Source: Prolixibacteraceae bacterium
GTDB lineage: Bacteria; Bacteroidota; Bacteroidia; Bacteroidales; Prolixibacteraceae
Assembly: GCA_023229575.1 (NCBI GenBank)
Contig: JALNYZ010000014.1
Location: 34,090-98,089, forward strand
Direction: 5' to 3'
DNA: 64,000 nt
Below are positions 1 through 8,081 of the stretch, piece by piece. The position numbers were made by a program, and so were the translations under genes. The notes below the pieces were generated by a model. That model saw only the letters and a program-made list of their open reading frames with translations. It made no database searches and was not told where the DNA came from. Numbering within the stretch: position 1 is the first letter of the stretch; the number at the start of each line of letters is the position of its first letter.

Positions 1-1175
1 CCATATTTGAAGGAGAAGACAATTCCCTCCTGGGCTGCGCGGAAAAGATGGGCATCGGTATGGGTATTAAAACCAAGTCCGGTCACCTGAGCGCCAATAT
101 TTTTATTTTGAAGCATCCGTTCTGATCCGTTCCCAAAAGGAAGAATACTCAGACCGTCAGATCCGATGGGCACATTGGCCGCTTTGTCATTCATTTCGTA
201 GTAAGAGAAGGCTTTGTTCCCTATATTTTTGTGAAGCCAGGAGTTAAGGATACCGGTCCCGTTGATGCAAAGCAGTACACCGAGCCGAGTAGCGCTGGCA
301 TTATGATTGACATGGGCAAAGGTATTGACCCTGGAGAGCGCATCATATTTGACTTCACCACTCACGCCGTAAACCACCCCGGATGTTCCTGCGGTAGCGG
401 CTATTTCGCCCGGGTTCAGGACATTTAACGATAGGGCATTGTTGGGCTGGTCGCCCGCACGGTAACAGATCCGGGTGCCCTCGGCCAATCCTAATTCCCT
501 TGCAGCCGAAGAATTCACGACCGACTGGACAGAGAATGCAGATACGATTTTAGGAATGAAAGCGTGGTCGAATCCATAATAATCCAGAATGCTTTCCGCT
601 ACTTTGTTCTCCCTGAAATTCCAAAGAATTCCTTCAGACAGGCCGCTGGCGGTAGTTTTGATATCCCCCGACAATCTCATCGCAATGTAATCGCCTGGTA
701 GCATGATTTTATCAATGCGATCGTACAGTTCGGGTTCATTCTCTTTTACCCATTTGAGTTTGGAGGCAGTGAAATTACCGGGAGAGTTTAAAAAATTGGC
801 CAGACAGTTTTGTTCACCCAGATCGCTGAAGGCTTTGTCTCCATACACGGCAGCACGTGAGTCACACCAGATGATGGAGGGGCGCAAAACCCGTTGCATT
901 TTATCCACAACCACAAGTCCATGCATCTGGTAAGAAATGCCGATAGAATCAATGGTTCCGGGTTCAATTTTAGAGGAGTTCAAGACATCCTGAATGGAGA
1001 ACTTTAAATTTTCCCACCATAATTCAGGGGCCTGTTCGGCCCAACCGGCCCTTAGGGCGGTAATTTTCATCTCCTGTTTAGGATGGAAAGCCGATGCGAT
1101 ACATTTCCCAGTTGTGCCGTCAACGATGGAGGCCTTCACAGATGAGCTGCCAATGTCAATTCCCAACAAATACAT
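1..1175 (-). CDS. xylB: Xylulokinase (FGGY family), C-terminus cut by window edge
   Basis: The reverse strand reads open from ATG at 1175 to the window edge, about 391 codons of an expected 490-500. The N-terminus GIDIGSSSVKASIVDG is the FGGY-kinase phosphate-binding motif. QMHGLVVVD near residue 80 carries the MHG motif typical of xylulokinases, which phosphorylate D-xylulose to xylulose 5-phosphate in the cytoplasm. A second kinase-fold segment, including AGTSGVVYG, follows around residue 255. It lies 50 bp downstream of the GntR-type regulator on the same strand and is probably co-transcribed with it. Ribulokinase or another FGGY kinase is possible, but the MHG motif favours xylulose. Confidence 0.88.
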   Translation of the reverse strand, partial: MYLLGIDIGSSSVKASIVDGTTGKCIASAFHPKQEMKITALRAGWAEQAPELWWENLKFSIQDVLNSSKIEPGTIDSIGISYQMHGLVVVDKMQRVLRPSIIWCDSRAAVYGDKAFSDLGEQNCLANFLNSPGNFTASKLKWVKENEPELYDRIDKIMLPGDYIAMRLSGDIKTTASGLSEGILWNFRENKVAESILDYYGFDHAFIPKIVSAFSVQSVVNSSAARELGLAEGTRICYRAGDQPNNALSLNVLNPGEIAATAGTSGVVYGVSGEVKYDALSRVNTFAHVNHNASATRLGVLLCINGTGILNSWLHKNIGNKAFSYYEMNDKAANVPIGSDGLSILPFGNGSERMLQNKNIGAQVTGLGFNTHTDAHLFRAAQEGIVFSFKY

Positions 1176-1198
1176 AATGGTATACTTTAATAATTTTT

Positions 1199-1209
1199 CA
1201 ACTGTTCTG
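1199..1209. promoter_or_regulatory. Candidate operator copy in front of xylB
   Basis: The 11-mer CAACTGTTCTG occurs here, 24 bp upstream of the xylB start, and again at 2236-2246 ahead of the regulator gene. Repetition at both gene fronts in a two-gene regulator/kinase unit suggests a binding site for the GntR-type regulator. No binding data; inference only. Confidence 0.35.
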
Positions 1210-1225
1210 TTGCAGTATGATGGTT

Positions 1226-2221
1226 TTACAAGGATTCGCGAATGATCAATTCAGTTGGAACAAGGACATCCATCTTTTCGTTTGCAACAGCAAATTCGGC
1301 TGCCTTTTTTCCCATTAATTTGAAGTCGGTGGAAATTACAGTGATTCCATTGGAAATAAACTGCTTCATGGGCGTGTCGTTATAAGATAAGATGCCAAAA
1401 TCTTCCCTTAGTTTGAATTTTTTTCGATTAGCCTGCTCCAAAACTGCTGCCAGATCGATATCCTCAAAGACAAAATAGACCCTTCCGATTTTGATATCAA
1501 GCTCCTGAATATCATATAAAATACTAAAATCAAGGTCATTGTCTGAACAAAATTTTCCAACACTGTCGATTGATTCGAACGGATGAAAAGTATATTGAGG
1601 GTATACGCAAACCACCTCATTGTATTTCCTCAGCAAATGCCAGCCGGCTGTCAGACATTGGTAAACCGACCCGCCAAAATCCTGATAAACCCTGGCCTGA
1701 CCTGGTTGTGAATAAATTGACCAATCAATCAGGAGTAGCTTATCAGGATCAATCTCGCCAATAATCTCAGGAATTCCCGGATGGTTAAAATTCATGATGA
1801 TATAAGCGTTGAACTTTCCGTTACTGCTATGGATGACTGATCTGAACAGTTCAAAATTATAATGATGGAAGTTGATGTCAACCAGGATATTTTTAGGAAG
1901 GTTTATTTTGAAAGAGTTGTACAACACCTCTTTATAGGCCTTGAAGGTATCGAGAAAGAGAAACACCTTTTTTTGGGAACGGGTAACAAAATATCCTTTG
2001 TTTGGTATTGCCTCTACGATCTCCCTGCGTTTCAATTCTGCGTAACCCTTAAAAACTGTGTCGCGGGAAAGACCAGATTCTTTCATTATTTCGTTAACAG
2101 AGGGGAGTGGATCCCCCTCAGGCAACATTTTAAGATTAATAGAACGGATTAAGGCTTCGACAAGTTGCTGAACTTTCGAAACGCCCGAGTTAAGGTTAGG
2201 TTTGAAACTGAATTTATGCAT
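1226..2221 (-). CDS. GntR-type sugar-responsive transcriptional regulator with periplasmic-binding-protein-like domain
   Basis: A 331-residue protein. Residues about 8-75 form a GntR winged helix (LPSVNEIMKESGLSRDTVFK, then a wing with PNKGYFV). Residues about 85-331 look like a LacI/periplasmic-binding sensor domain (NAYIIMNFNHPGIPE, DFGILSYNDTP, ending VPTELIIRESL). This architecture is known for Bacteroidota sugar regulators such as the fucose regulator of Bacteroides. Adjacency to xylB suggests it controls xylose use, with xylose or a xylose derivative as ligand. It is transcribed toward xylB and probably regulates itself through the repeat at 2236-2256. Confidence 0.85.
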   Translation of the reverse strand: MHKFSFKPNLNSGVSKVQQLVEALIRSINLKMLPEGDPLPSVNEIMKESGLSRDTVFKGYAELKRREIVEAIPNKGYFVTRSQKKVFLFLDTFKAYKEVLYNSFKINLPKNILVDINFHHYNFELFRSVIHSSNGKFNAYIIMNFNHPGIPEIIGEIDPDKLLLIDWSIYSQPGQARVYQDFGGSVYQCLTAGWHLLRKYNEVVCVYPQYTFHPFESIDSVGKFCSDNDLDFSILYDIQELDIKIGRVYFVFEDIDLAAVLEQANRKKFKLREDFGILSYNDTPMKQFISNGITVISTDFKLMGKKAAEFAVANEKMDVLVPTELIIRESL

Positions 2222-2235
2222 ATGAAATTAAAATC

Positions 2236-2264
2236 CAACTGTTCTGATCCGTTCTGCAAATATA
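2236..2264 (-). promoter_or_regulatory. Promoter and putative operator of the GntR-type regulator
   Basis: On the minus strand TATATTTG (2264-2257) matches the Bacteroidota -7 consensus TAnnTTTG. Immediately downstream lies a direct repeat of the GTTCTG word (CTGTTCTGAT followed by CCGTTCTGCA, 10-bp period, about 2239-2258). It includes the 11-mer shared with 1199-1209. A repressor bound here would cover the transcription start. Confidence 0.45.
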
Positions 2265-2294
2265 GAAATCGACTGTAATCCCTGAACCAAAAGA

Positions 2295-2515
2295 AATCAT
2301 GTTATACAACATAGGTTGGCACAGGTAGGTTCAGACCGTTTAGACGAAATTGAAAACCCGGAACTTGCGACACAGCCTACCAGAGAGTTGTATAAACTAA
2401 AAGGATATCCGGAGGATTGGTTTGAAAAGCGGAACAGCTTGAAATCAAATCTGGAAAGAAGGTCGTAACCAGTGAGAACTTTTTTCCTGAGAATAAAAAG
2501 AAGGAAATCCAATAA
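2295..2515 (+). pseudogene. Frameshifted remnant of a BRO-N/DinD-like gene (C-terminal half)
   Basis: From 2295 one frame reads LAQVGSDRLDEIENPELATQ, then YKLKGYPEDWFEKR, and soon stops. The next frame, from about 2435, continues QLEIKSGKKVVTSENFF and stops at 2515. Both pieces resemble the middle and the extreme C-terminus of the BRO-N/DinD-like (phage antirepressor-like) proteins common in Bacteroidota. The segment between them is missing, so there is both an internal deletion and a frame change. Nothing suggests it is still expressed. Identification is from recall of the family; a protein search would settle it. Confidence 0.65.
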
Positions 2516-2518
2516 ATC

Positions 2519-2575
2519 ATGACCAAAGAATCAGCCATTATGTTATTTGAACAAAAACAGGTTCGCTCGGTATAG
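2519..2575 (+). pseudogene. Truncated N-terminus of a second BRO-N/DinD-like copy
   Basis: An ATG at 2519, four bases after the preceding remnant's stop, encodes MTKESAIMLFEQKQVRSV and then TAG. This resembles the start of the same BRO-N/DinD-like family, where a Trp codon would normally follow; TGG to TAG would explain the stop. Downstream reading is degenerate. The order C-terminal piece then N-terminal piece implies two tandem copies collapsed by deletion, or a rearrangement. Confidence 0.55.
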
Positions 2576-2643
2576 AAAAATTAAAAACAATTAAAGACGA
2601 TAGAAAAAATAATTTTCAGCTTAGCTTTTCTAAATGATTGTTG

Positions 2644-2785
2644 TACTTTTGCCACTGCTGAAAATAGAAACCAGTAATATGGAAGAAGGCTCGAGTAGAA
2701 ACAAATTATTTATCCTGATGTAGTCGGGACGATTGGCCTTTGTCTCTCCTCCTGTGCTAACTCATAAAAAGCAAAGGAGGCTTGT
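2644..2785 (+). promoter_or_regulatory. Promoter and long leader with possible ribosome-binding-site masking
   Basis: TACTTTTG at 2644-2651 matches TAnnTTTG, placing transcription start near 2658 and leaving a leader of about 128 nt. The gene has an unusually strong AAAGGAGG with GGAGG at 2776-2780, five bases before ATG. Upstream, CCTCC at 2748-2752 can pair with GGAGG, while CCTTTG at 2737-2742 can pair with CAAAGG at 2772-2777. The two pairings share 2776-2777 and are mutually exclusive, as in a translational switch. No known riboswitch class was recognised. Confidence 0.4.
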
Positions 2786-4063
2786 ATGACTTCAACAGTC
2801 CCATTTTTTCTAAGCCGCATTATAGGTGCCAAAGTATTTGATCCCGAAAGAAATTTCGTTGGAACGGTAAAAGATTTGCTGCTCAGCGCCGATCTTACTA
2901 CCAACCAGGAGCCCATCGAAAGACCTGTCGTTCATGGTATTTCCCTTAAAATTAAAAATCAGGTCAACCATTTTTCATTTGACAATTTCGAAGTTTCCAA
3001 GAAAAAAAGAAAGCTCCTGGTCCAGTGCAATAAACTGGAAGAACTTCCGGAAAATAAAAAAGAGGAGAGCATTCCATTGGCTGCGCTGGTGCTGGACAAG
3101 CAGATCGTGGATTTGAATGGCCGCAAAGTTGTTCGGGTCAACGATGTCAGGCTGGTAACCATCAACAGCATTACCTATGCCATTGCCGTAGATGTTGGCA
3201 TTGAAGGTTTGCTTCGACGCATTGGAATTGCCCAACCGGTCAAGTTTTTATTTTCCCTAGTTAAAGCCAGCGTTCCGTCAAAATTCATCTCCTGGGACGA
3301 TATGGAGGCGATCGATTATTCCAACCTGAGTATCAAGCTTACCTCCACCTATTCCAAGCTCAATACACTTCACCCTTCCGATCTTGCCGATATTATTGAA
3401 GACCTGGATAACCGTTCCCGCCAGTCGGTCTTCCTTGCCCTGGACGAAGAGATGGCAGCCGACGTACTGGAAGAGATGGAGCCAAAAGCCCAGATGAAAA
3501 TCATCGAGGGAATGTCGGTCGAAAAGATGGCCGATGTATTGGAGAAGATGCCTGCAAACGAAGCTGCCGACATCCTGGACGAGCTCGAAGAGGAGAAGGC
3601 AGAGTTGCTGCTGAACGAGATGGAAGCAGAGTCCTCCTCCGAAGTACGTGAACTGCTGGAATATGAAAACTATGAAGTGGGTAGTATCATGACCACCGAA
3701 ATACTTGCTTACCGGGAAGAAACTACCGTTGAGGCTGTCTTTGAAGATTTGCGTGTCAACCAGCCCGAGGCAGAATCCCTGTTCGGATTCTTTGTAGTCA
3801 ACCAAAACAATGAACTTGTTGCCACCTTCTCCTTCCGGGACCTTGCAGTCTCCCAACCGGAAGCCCGGATTTCATCTTTTATGAATGACGATCCAATCTT
3901 CCTCTATGATGAGCAGAAAATGGATGATGTTGCAGAACTGGTTTCAAAGTATAATCTTTTAACGATCCCGGTCATCAACAAAGATCGCCAACTTGAAGGT
4001 ATGGTTGTCATCCATGACGTCATTGAAGATCTTGTAAACAAAAGAAGGACAAACAAAAAATAA
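2786..4063 (+). CDS. Soluble MgtE-N/CBS domain protein, partner of the downstream NRAMP transporter
   Basis: A 425-residue protein with no membrane segments. The N-terminal 170 residues include a PRC-barrel-like start (IIGAKVFDPERNFVGTVKDL). Residues about 180-295 form acidic MgtE-N helical repeats (LHPSDLADIIEDL, MAADVLEEMEPK, MADVLEKMPANEAADILDEL). Residues about 298-420 form a CBS pair (YEVGSIMTTE, PVINKDRQLEGMVVIHDVIE). In MgtE these modules are the cytoplasmic Mg2+ sensor gating the channel; here the channel domain is absent. Twelve bases separate it from the NRAMP gene, so it is probably a metal-sensing regulatory subunit or chaperone for that transporter. Start chosen at the ATG with GGAGG five bases upstream. 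Confidence 0.85.
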   Translation: MTSTVPFFLSRIIGAKVFDPERNFVGTVKDLLLSADLTTNQEPIERPVVHGISLKIKNQVNHFSFDNFEVSKKKRKLLVQCNKLEELPENKKEESIPLAALVLDKQIVDLNGRKVVRVNDVRLVTINSITYAIAVDVGIEGLLRRIGIAQPVKFLFSLVKASVPSKFISWDDMEAIDYSNLSIKLTSTYSKLNTLHPSDLADIIEDLDNRSRQSVFLALDEEMAADVLEEMEPKAQMKIIEGMSVEKMADVLEKMPANEAADILDELEEEKAELLLNEMEAESSSEVRELLEYENYEVGSIMTTEILAYREETTVEAVFEDLRVNQPEAESLFGFFVVNQNNELVATFSFRDLAVSQPEARISSFMNDDPIFLYDEQKMDDVAELVSKYNLLTIPVINKDRQLEGMVVIHDVIEDLVNKRRTNKK

Positions 4064-4075
4064 GAGGGCTCAGGC

Positions 4076-5335
4076 ATGTTAAAAGACAAACACAGAAGAT
4101 GGTCGCTGTTTAAGAAAATCGGAATCTTCCTTGTCATTTTAGGGCCCGGAATTATCACCGGAAGTGTTGACAATGACGCTGGTGGTATAACCGTTTACTC
4201 CGTTGCGGGTGCAACATATGGATATAATCTGATCTGGACTTTGATACCATCGTTCCTGGTGTTGATTGTCATTCAGGAGATGAACGCCCGAATGGGGATC
4301 GTAACCGGCAAGGGCCTTGCAGATCTGATCAGGGAAAACGCTGGTGTAAAAGTCACCTTTTTCATCTTTATCGGATTATTGATTGCCGATATTGGAAATA
4401 CAACCACCGAGTTTGCAGGTGTTGCGGGAAGTATGGAGGTCTTCCATGTAAGCAAATACATTTCGGTACCAATCGTAGGATTCCTGGTTTGGATATTGGT
4501 TGTCAAAGGAACCTACAAAGTCGCCGAACGTATATTCTTGGTATTCAGCGTATCATTGCTGACCTATGTCGTTTCTGCCATTATGGGCAAACCACATTGG
4601 TCCGAAATTGGACATAGTATCGCCCACCCCAATTTCCCGGTCAATGCCGACAGTTTGGCGATGGTTATAGGAATCATTGGAACCACCATCGCCCCCTGGA
4701 TGCAGTTCTACATGCAATCATCTGTCATCGAAAAAGGGTTGAAGATGAAGAATTACAAATATACCATGGTTGATATCGTGGTAGGTTGTATTGCTACAGT
4801 TGTAGTAGCCTTTTTTATCATGGTCGCCTGTGCTTCGACCTTGAACGAAAACGGGATAAAAATTGAGGAGGCCAAGGATGCGGCCCTGGCGCTACAACCT
4901 CTTGCAGGGCAGTTCGCCTCCCAGGTTTTCGCCTTTGGACTCTTTGTCGCCTCTATTTTCTCAGCAACAATCCTACCATTGGCCACAGCATTTTACGTTT
5001 GTGAGGCGTTTGGTTTCGAGGCAGGTATTGATAAGAAATGGGATGAAGCGCCAGAATTTTACGTGCTTTACACCTCAATTCTCGTTATCTCAGCAGGAAT
5101 CATACTAATCCCTGGCGCACCGCTTATCGCTATTTCCGTGTGGTCGCAAGTCATCAATGGAATACTTTTGCCTGTTGTGTTGGTATGCATGATATTACTT
5201 GTTAACAACAAGAAAATAATGGGTGAATACGTGAACAAGACCTTTAACAACGTTATAGGCTGGACAACTGTAATCGTTTTGGTCATCCTCTCTTCCATCC
5301 TTCTATTATCTCCTCTCATGAAAATTCTAGCGTAA
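4076..5335 (+). CDS. NRAMP-family divalent metal transporter, atypical metal-site motifs
   Basis: A 419-residue protein with about 11 hydrophobic helices. It is an NRAMP protein by fold and by landmarks such as GPGIITGSVDNDAGG in helix 1 and GTTIAPWMQFYMQSSVIEKG in helix 6. Classical Mn2+/Fe2+ MntH has DPGN in helix 1 and MPHN in helix 6; here these read DNDA and APWM. Loss of these motifs is known from NRAMP-related Mg2+ transporters (NRMT). Together with the MgtE-type sensor directly upstream, Mg2+ rather than Mn2+ is the likelier substrate. Substrate assignment is inference; the family is secure. Confidence 0.85.
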   Translation: MLKDKHRRWSLFKKIGIFLVILGPGIITGSVDNDAGGITVYSVAGATYGYNLIWTLIPSFLVLIVIQEMNARMGIVTGKGLADLIRENAGVKVTFFIFIGLLIADIGNTTTEFAGVAGSMEVFHVSKYISVPIVGFLVWILVVKGTYKVAERIFLVFSVSLLTYVVSAIMGKPHWSEIGHSIAHPNFPVNADSLAMVIGIIGTTIAPWMQFYMQSSVIEKGLKMKNYKYTMVDIVVGCIATVVVAFFIMVACASTLNENGIKIEEAKDAALALQPLAGQFASQVFAFGLFVASIFSATILPLATAFYVCEAFGFEAGIDKKWDEAPEFYVLYTSILVISAGIILIPGAPLIAISVWSQVINGILLPVVLVCMILLVNNKKIMGEYVNKTFNNVIGWTTVIVLVILSSILLLSPLMKILA

Positions 5336-5360
5336 TAAAAATTATTAAGCTTCGTCTTCT

Positions 5361-5396
5361 AAAGCCATTGGATTTTTCCATTGGCTTTTCTTTTTT
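5361..5396 (+). terminator. Rho-independent terminator after the NRAMP gene
   Basis: GCCATTGGA (5364-5372) pairs with TCCATTGGC with one T-T mismatch, and a run of T follows (5386-5396). It lies 26 bp after the transporter stop. Confidence 0.75.
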
Positions 5397-5472
5397 ATTG
5401 AATAAAAAGAACATTTGGGTGAGTTGATCGGTGTTTATGCTTATCCTGCTTTTATTTAGTTGCAAGTCAATC

Positions 5473-5480
5473 TATTTTTG
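5473..5480 (+). promoter_or_regulatory. Promoter -7 element of the lipoprotein gene
   Basis: TATTTTTG matches TAnnTTTG. A weak TTTA lies 18 bp upstream. The predicted start near 5487 leaves a leader of about 50 nt before ATG 5536. Confidence 0.5.
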
Positions 5481-5535
5481 AAACAAAGGAGAACATAAAA
5501 GAGCTTAAGACAATTAACAATAAACAATTAAGACA

Positions 5536-6615
5536 ATGAAAATCGTAGCATTTAAATTATCCGGTTTTTTTATTTTGAGCCTGCTTATCTGGAGTTGCTC
5601 AAAAACGACGGAGACTAATTTATCACCGAAAGAACTAAAGCAGGCTATGGCCACAAGCGCACAGAGTTTAAACAGCGCGATGACAGACATATCGGCTTCA
5701 CAGGCATTTCAGTTGTTGAGCGTCAATAGCGGTACAACACTGAAATCCGGAACGATGATGACAACCTCTACCGGTTATGGTACCCTGATTCCATTATCCC
5801 TTGTAAAAGGAGTGTATGATTACAGTGCGCTAAAGACGGAAGGAAGCAGTCATTATCCACTTATCCGCTTTTTTACGAAAAGTGCATCTACCAGTAACAT
5901 GGTGGTGAATTTGCCTTTAAGTAAACTGAAGAATCCACATGATATGAGGGAATATCATAAGGCAGATTCAACACTGACCAACAATTTCTCCATTTCAGTA
6001 ACTGATTACCACAACAATTACAACAATTACCACGATTATGACTATGTCAATGTTGCTGATATCAGAATCGATAACGTAAATGCCGGAGGTTTAAGTATCA
6101 AGTCAATTGTTAGCCCTAATCACAACACCCAATATGCCTCCCAGTTCGATTTCACCAACGGATATACCGCTAAATATCTGTATTCATCTGGCGATACAAC
6201 GATCTCAAGCTTCACCATCCTTAAAGCAGGTGGAATTTTGTATCAAGAGAAGTTGCTTACAATTAAGAAAGATACAGCCAAATTTGGTCGCGAACACCAA
6301 TATATACTTACCATTGGCAATGTAAAAATTGTCAGAAAACATGGCTCACCGGCAGAGGTTTTTGTCAATGGAGTACTTGATTCAAAGGCAGTTGTTACCA
6401 TCATCGATAATGATGAAGATGAGGAATCCGAACATTCAATTACCAACAAGCGGGATATCCAGATAACCTTTGCTGATGGGTCAGTCTCAACAGTATCTGC
6501 TCTAATTGGCAAATCAATTAACGACATCTCAACCCTGTTTACTTCACTTCACAAGGTGTATTTTGCGGCCTATGTTGTTGACTGGTTAGCCTATGACATT
6601 TATTACAAAAGGTAA
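5536..6615 (+). CDS. Orphan lipoprotein of unknown function
   Basis: A 359-residue protein. The N-terminus MKIVAFKLSGFFILSLLIWSCSK is a lipoprotein signal with lipobox IWSC, so it is probably membrane anchored and exported. The mature part is rich in Ser, Thr, Asn and Tyr, with a distinctive HNNYNNYHDYDY stretch and an acidic DNDEDEE segment around residue 293. No enzyme motif is recognised. It stands alone: the upstream gene pair has its own terminator and the next gene is on the other strand. Function unknown. Confidence 0.75.
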   Translation: MKIVAFKLSGFFILSLLIWSCSKTTETNLSPKELKQAMATSAQSLNSAMTDISASQAFQLLSVNSGTTLKSGTMMTTSTGYGTLIPLSLVKGVYDYSALKTEGSSHYPLIRFFTKSASTSNMVVNLPLSKLKNPHDMREYHKADSTLTNNFSISVTDYHNNYNNYHDYDYVNVADIRIDNVNAGGLSIKSIVSPNHNTQYASQFDFTNGYTAKYLYSSGDTTISSFTILKAGGILYQEKLLTIKKDTAKFGREHQYILTIGNVKIVRKHGSPAEVFVNGVLDSKAVVTIIDNDEDEESEHSITNKRDIQITFADGSVSTVSALIGKSINDISTLFTSLHKVYFAAYVVDWLAYDIYYKR

Positions 6616-6844
6616 AATTTCACGTTTCTTTCAAATATTTCCACTAAAAATCTTCTGCGGATATTAAGGGTATTTCGCGGGAGATTTTTTATTTGTGTTC
6701 GCCATTTATCAGAATAGGATTTATTCTCCATGTTGCTTTTGGCCCAAACCTCGTCTTATTGCCCCAAACTTTAATGTTATCGTATCTATATAAGTGATAG
6801 GCAGATAGGGCAATTTTCAAAAATAGACAATTTACTGGCAGACT

Positions 6845-7999
6845 CTAGATAATCTCAAAATTCCACATTGACCTCAGGAACATTTCAGCAGGAATTATTT
6901 CGACCCCATTCATCACTCTGGCGTATTTATCCAATGAAACAACAATGGTTCTTGCTTTAGGAAAATCTTCGCTAAAGGCTTTTAATCCTCTTAAATGGTG
7001 TGATTTAACTTCATCCGTTGACTTTATCTCAATTGCAATACGTCCAATACCAACAATCACATCTACCTCATATCCTGAACTGGTTCTCCAATAGCAGATC
7101 TTTTCAGACGACTCTGTGTAACCCAAATAGGCAATTATCTCCTGAATAACAAAATGTTCAAATGAATGTCCAAAAGTTTCAGTGCCTGGTTGCATATTTC
7201 TCCGATTCATCAGATAATTTGCGATTCCAACATCAAAAAAATAAAATTTAGGAGCTTGAATTGCCCTACGTTTTGTTGTAGCCACAAATCCGGGAATAAG
7301 ATACCCAATCATGGTGTCACTCAAAATTTCGAAATAATCTTTTACGGTTCGATGATCTATTCCGCAATCCTGCGCAATGTTTTTGTAAACAATCATTTCA
7401 CCATTGCTCATTGCTGCAACTTCTAAAAAACGGGAAAAGATTTTTAAATTTCGTGATAAAGCTTCCTCCCGGATTTCCTCATTCAAATAAACCCCAATGT
7501 ATGCACGAAAACGTTCCCATGGATTATTTATCATGTAATGCCTGGGAATCAGTCCATTATTAACTGCCTTAATCAAACTAAATTCTGGAATTTCTGAACT
7601 AACCAAAGGGAAAAGCACTTTTTTCAATGCTCTTCCTCCCAACAAGTTAGCTCCACTTCTTATTAATTTACGAGGACTTGATCCACTCAAAATAAAACGA
7701 ATCTTTTTCTTATGGATCAATGCATGTACTTCATCCAGTAGTTGAGGCACTTTCTGTATTTCATCAATAATCACCAGGTCTCCTTCTTTCAATGATTCTA
7801 CTTCCTCACTTAACAAGGAAGGCCGACGCAGTAGGCGCTCAAATTCCTTTGCTTGCAACAAATCATAATATCTTGCCTGCGGGTACAATTGCTCAAGTAA
7901 AGTAGTTTTTCCTACTTGACGTGCCCCCCATAAAAAAACACTGTCATTGTTTTCATCTTCAAGAGATAATCTGCGGATATAAATACAACTATTTGTCAT
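6845..7999 (-). CDS. AAA ATPase of the AAA_14/DUF4143 family
   Basis: A 384-residue protein. Walker A is GARQVGKTT (residues 25-33) and Walker B is DLVIIDEIQ (about 75-83), followed by sensor ILSGSSPRKL. The middle region has winged-helix character (NIAQDCGIDHRTVKDYFEIL). The C-terminal DUF4143 domain includes GYEVDVIVGIGRIAIEIKS, with the D...E-x-K pattern of PD-(D/E)xK nuclease folds. These proteins are frequent and patchily distributed in Bacteroidota and archaea; the cellular role is not established. It is flanked by unrelated genes, typical of a mobile accessory ATPase. Confidence 0.85.
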   Translation of the reverse strand: MTNSCIYIRRLSLEDENNDSVFLWGARQVGKTTLLEQLYPQARYYDLLQAKEFERLLRRPSLLSEEVESLKEGDLVIIDEIQKVPQLLDEVHALIHKKKIRFILSGSSPRKLIRSGANLLGGRALKKVLFPLVSSEIPEFSLIKAVNNGLIPRHYMINNPWERFRAYIGVYLNEEIREEALSRNLKIFSRFLEVAAMSNGEMIVYKNIAQDCGIDHRTVKDYFEILSDTMIGYLIPGFVATTKRRAIQAPKFYFFDVGIANYLMNRRNMQPGTETFGHSFEHFVIQEIIAYLGYTESSEKICYWRTSSGYEVDVIVGIGRIAIEIKSTDEVKSHHLRGLKAFSEDFPKARTIVVSLDKYARVMNGVEIIPAEMFLRSMWNFEII

Positions 8000-8081
8000 T
8001 TTATCATGATATAATTACAATATATGTTGTAAATATATAAACTAATTTCCATCTGACGAACAAAAATACAGAGGTTTCTAA

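Noticed and set aside
2644..2785. M-box or yybP-ykoY riboswitch ahead of the Mg/NRAMP genes
   Set aside because: Too short for an M-box and none of the conserved core segments I know for either class could be found; kept only as an unclassified leader.
4076..5335. Naming the NRAMP gene mntH
   Set aside because: The DPGN and MPH signatures of manganese transporters are absent, so the symbol would imply an unsupported substrate.
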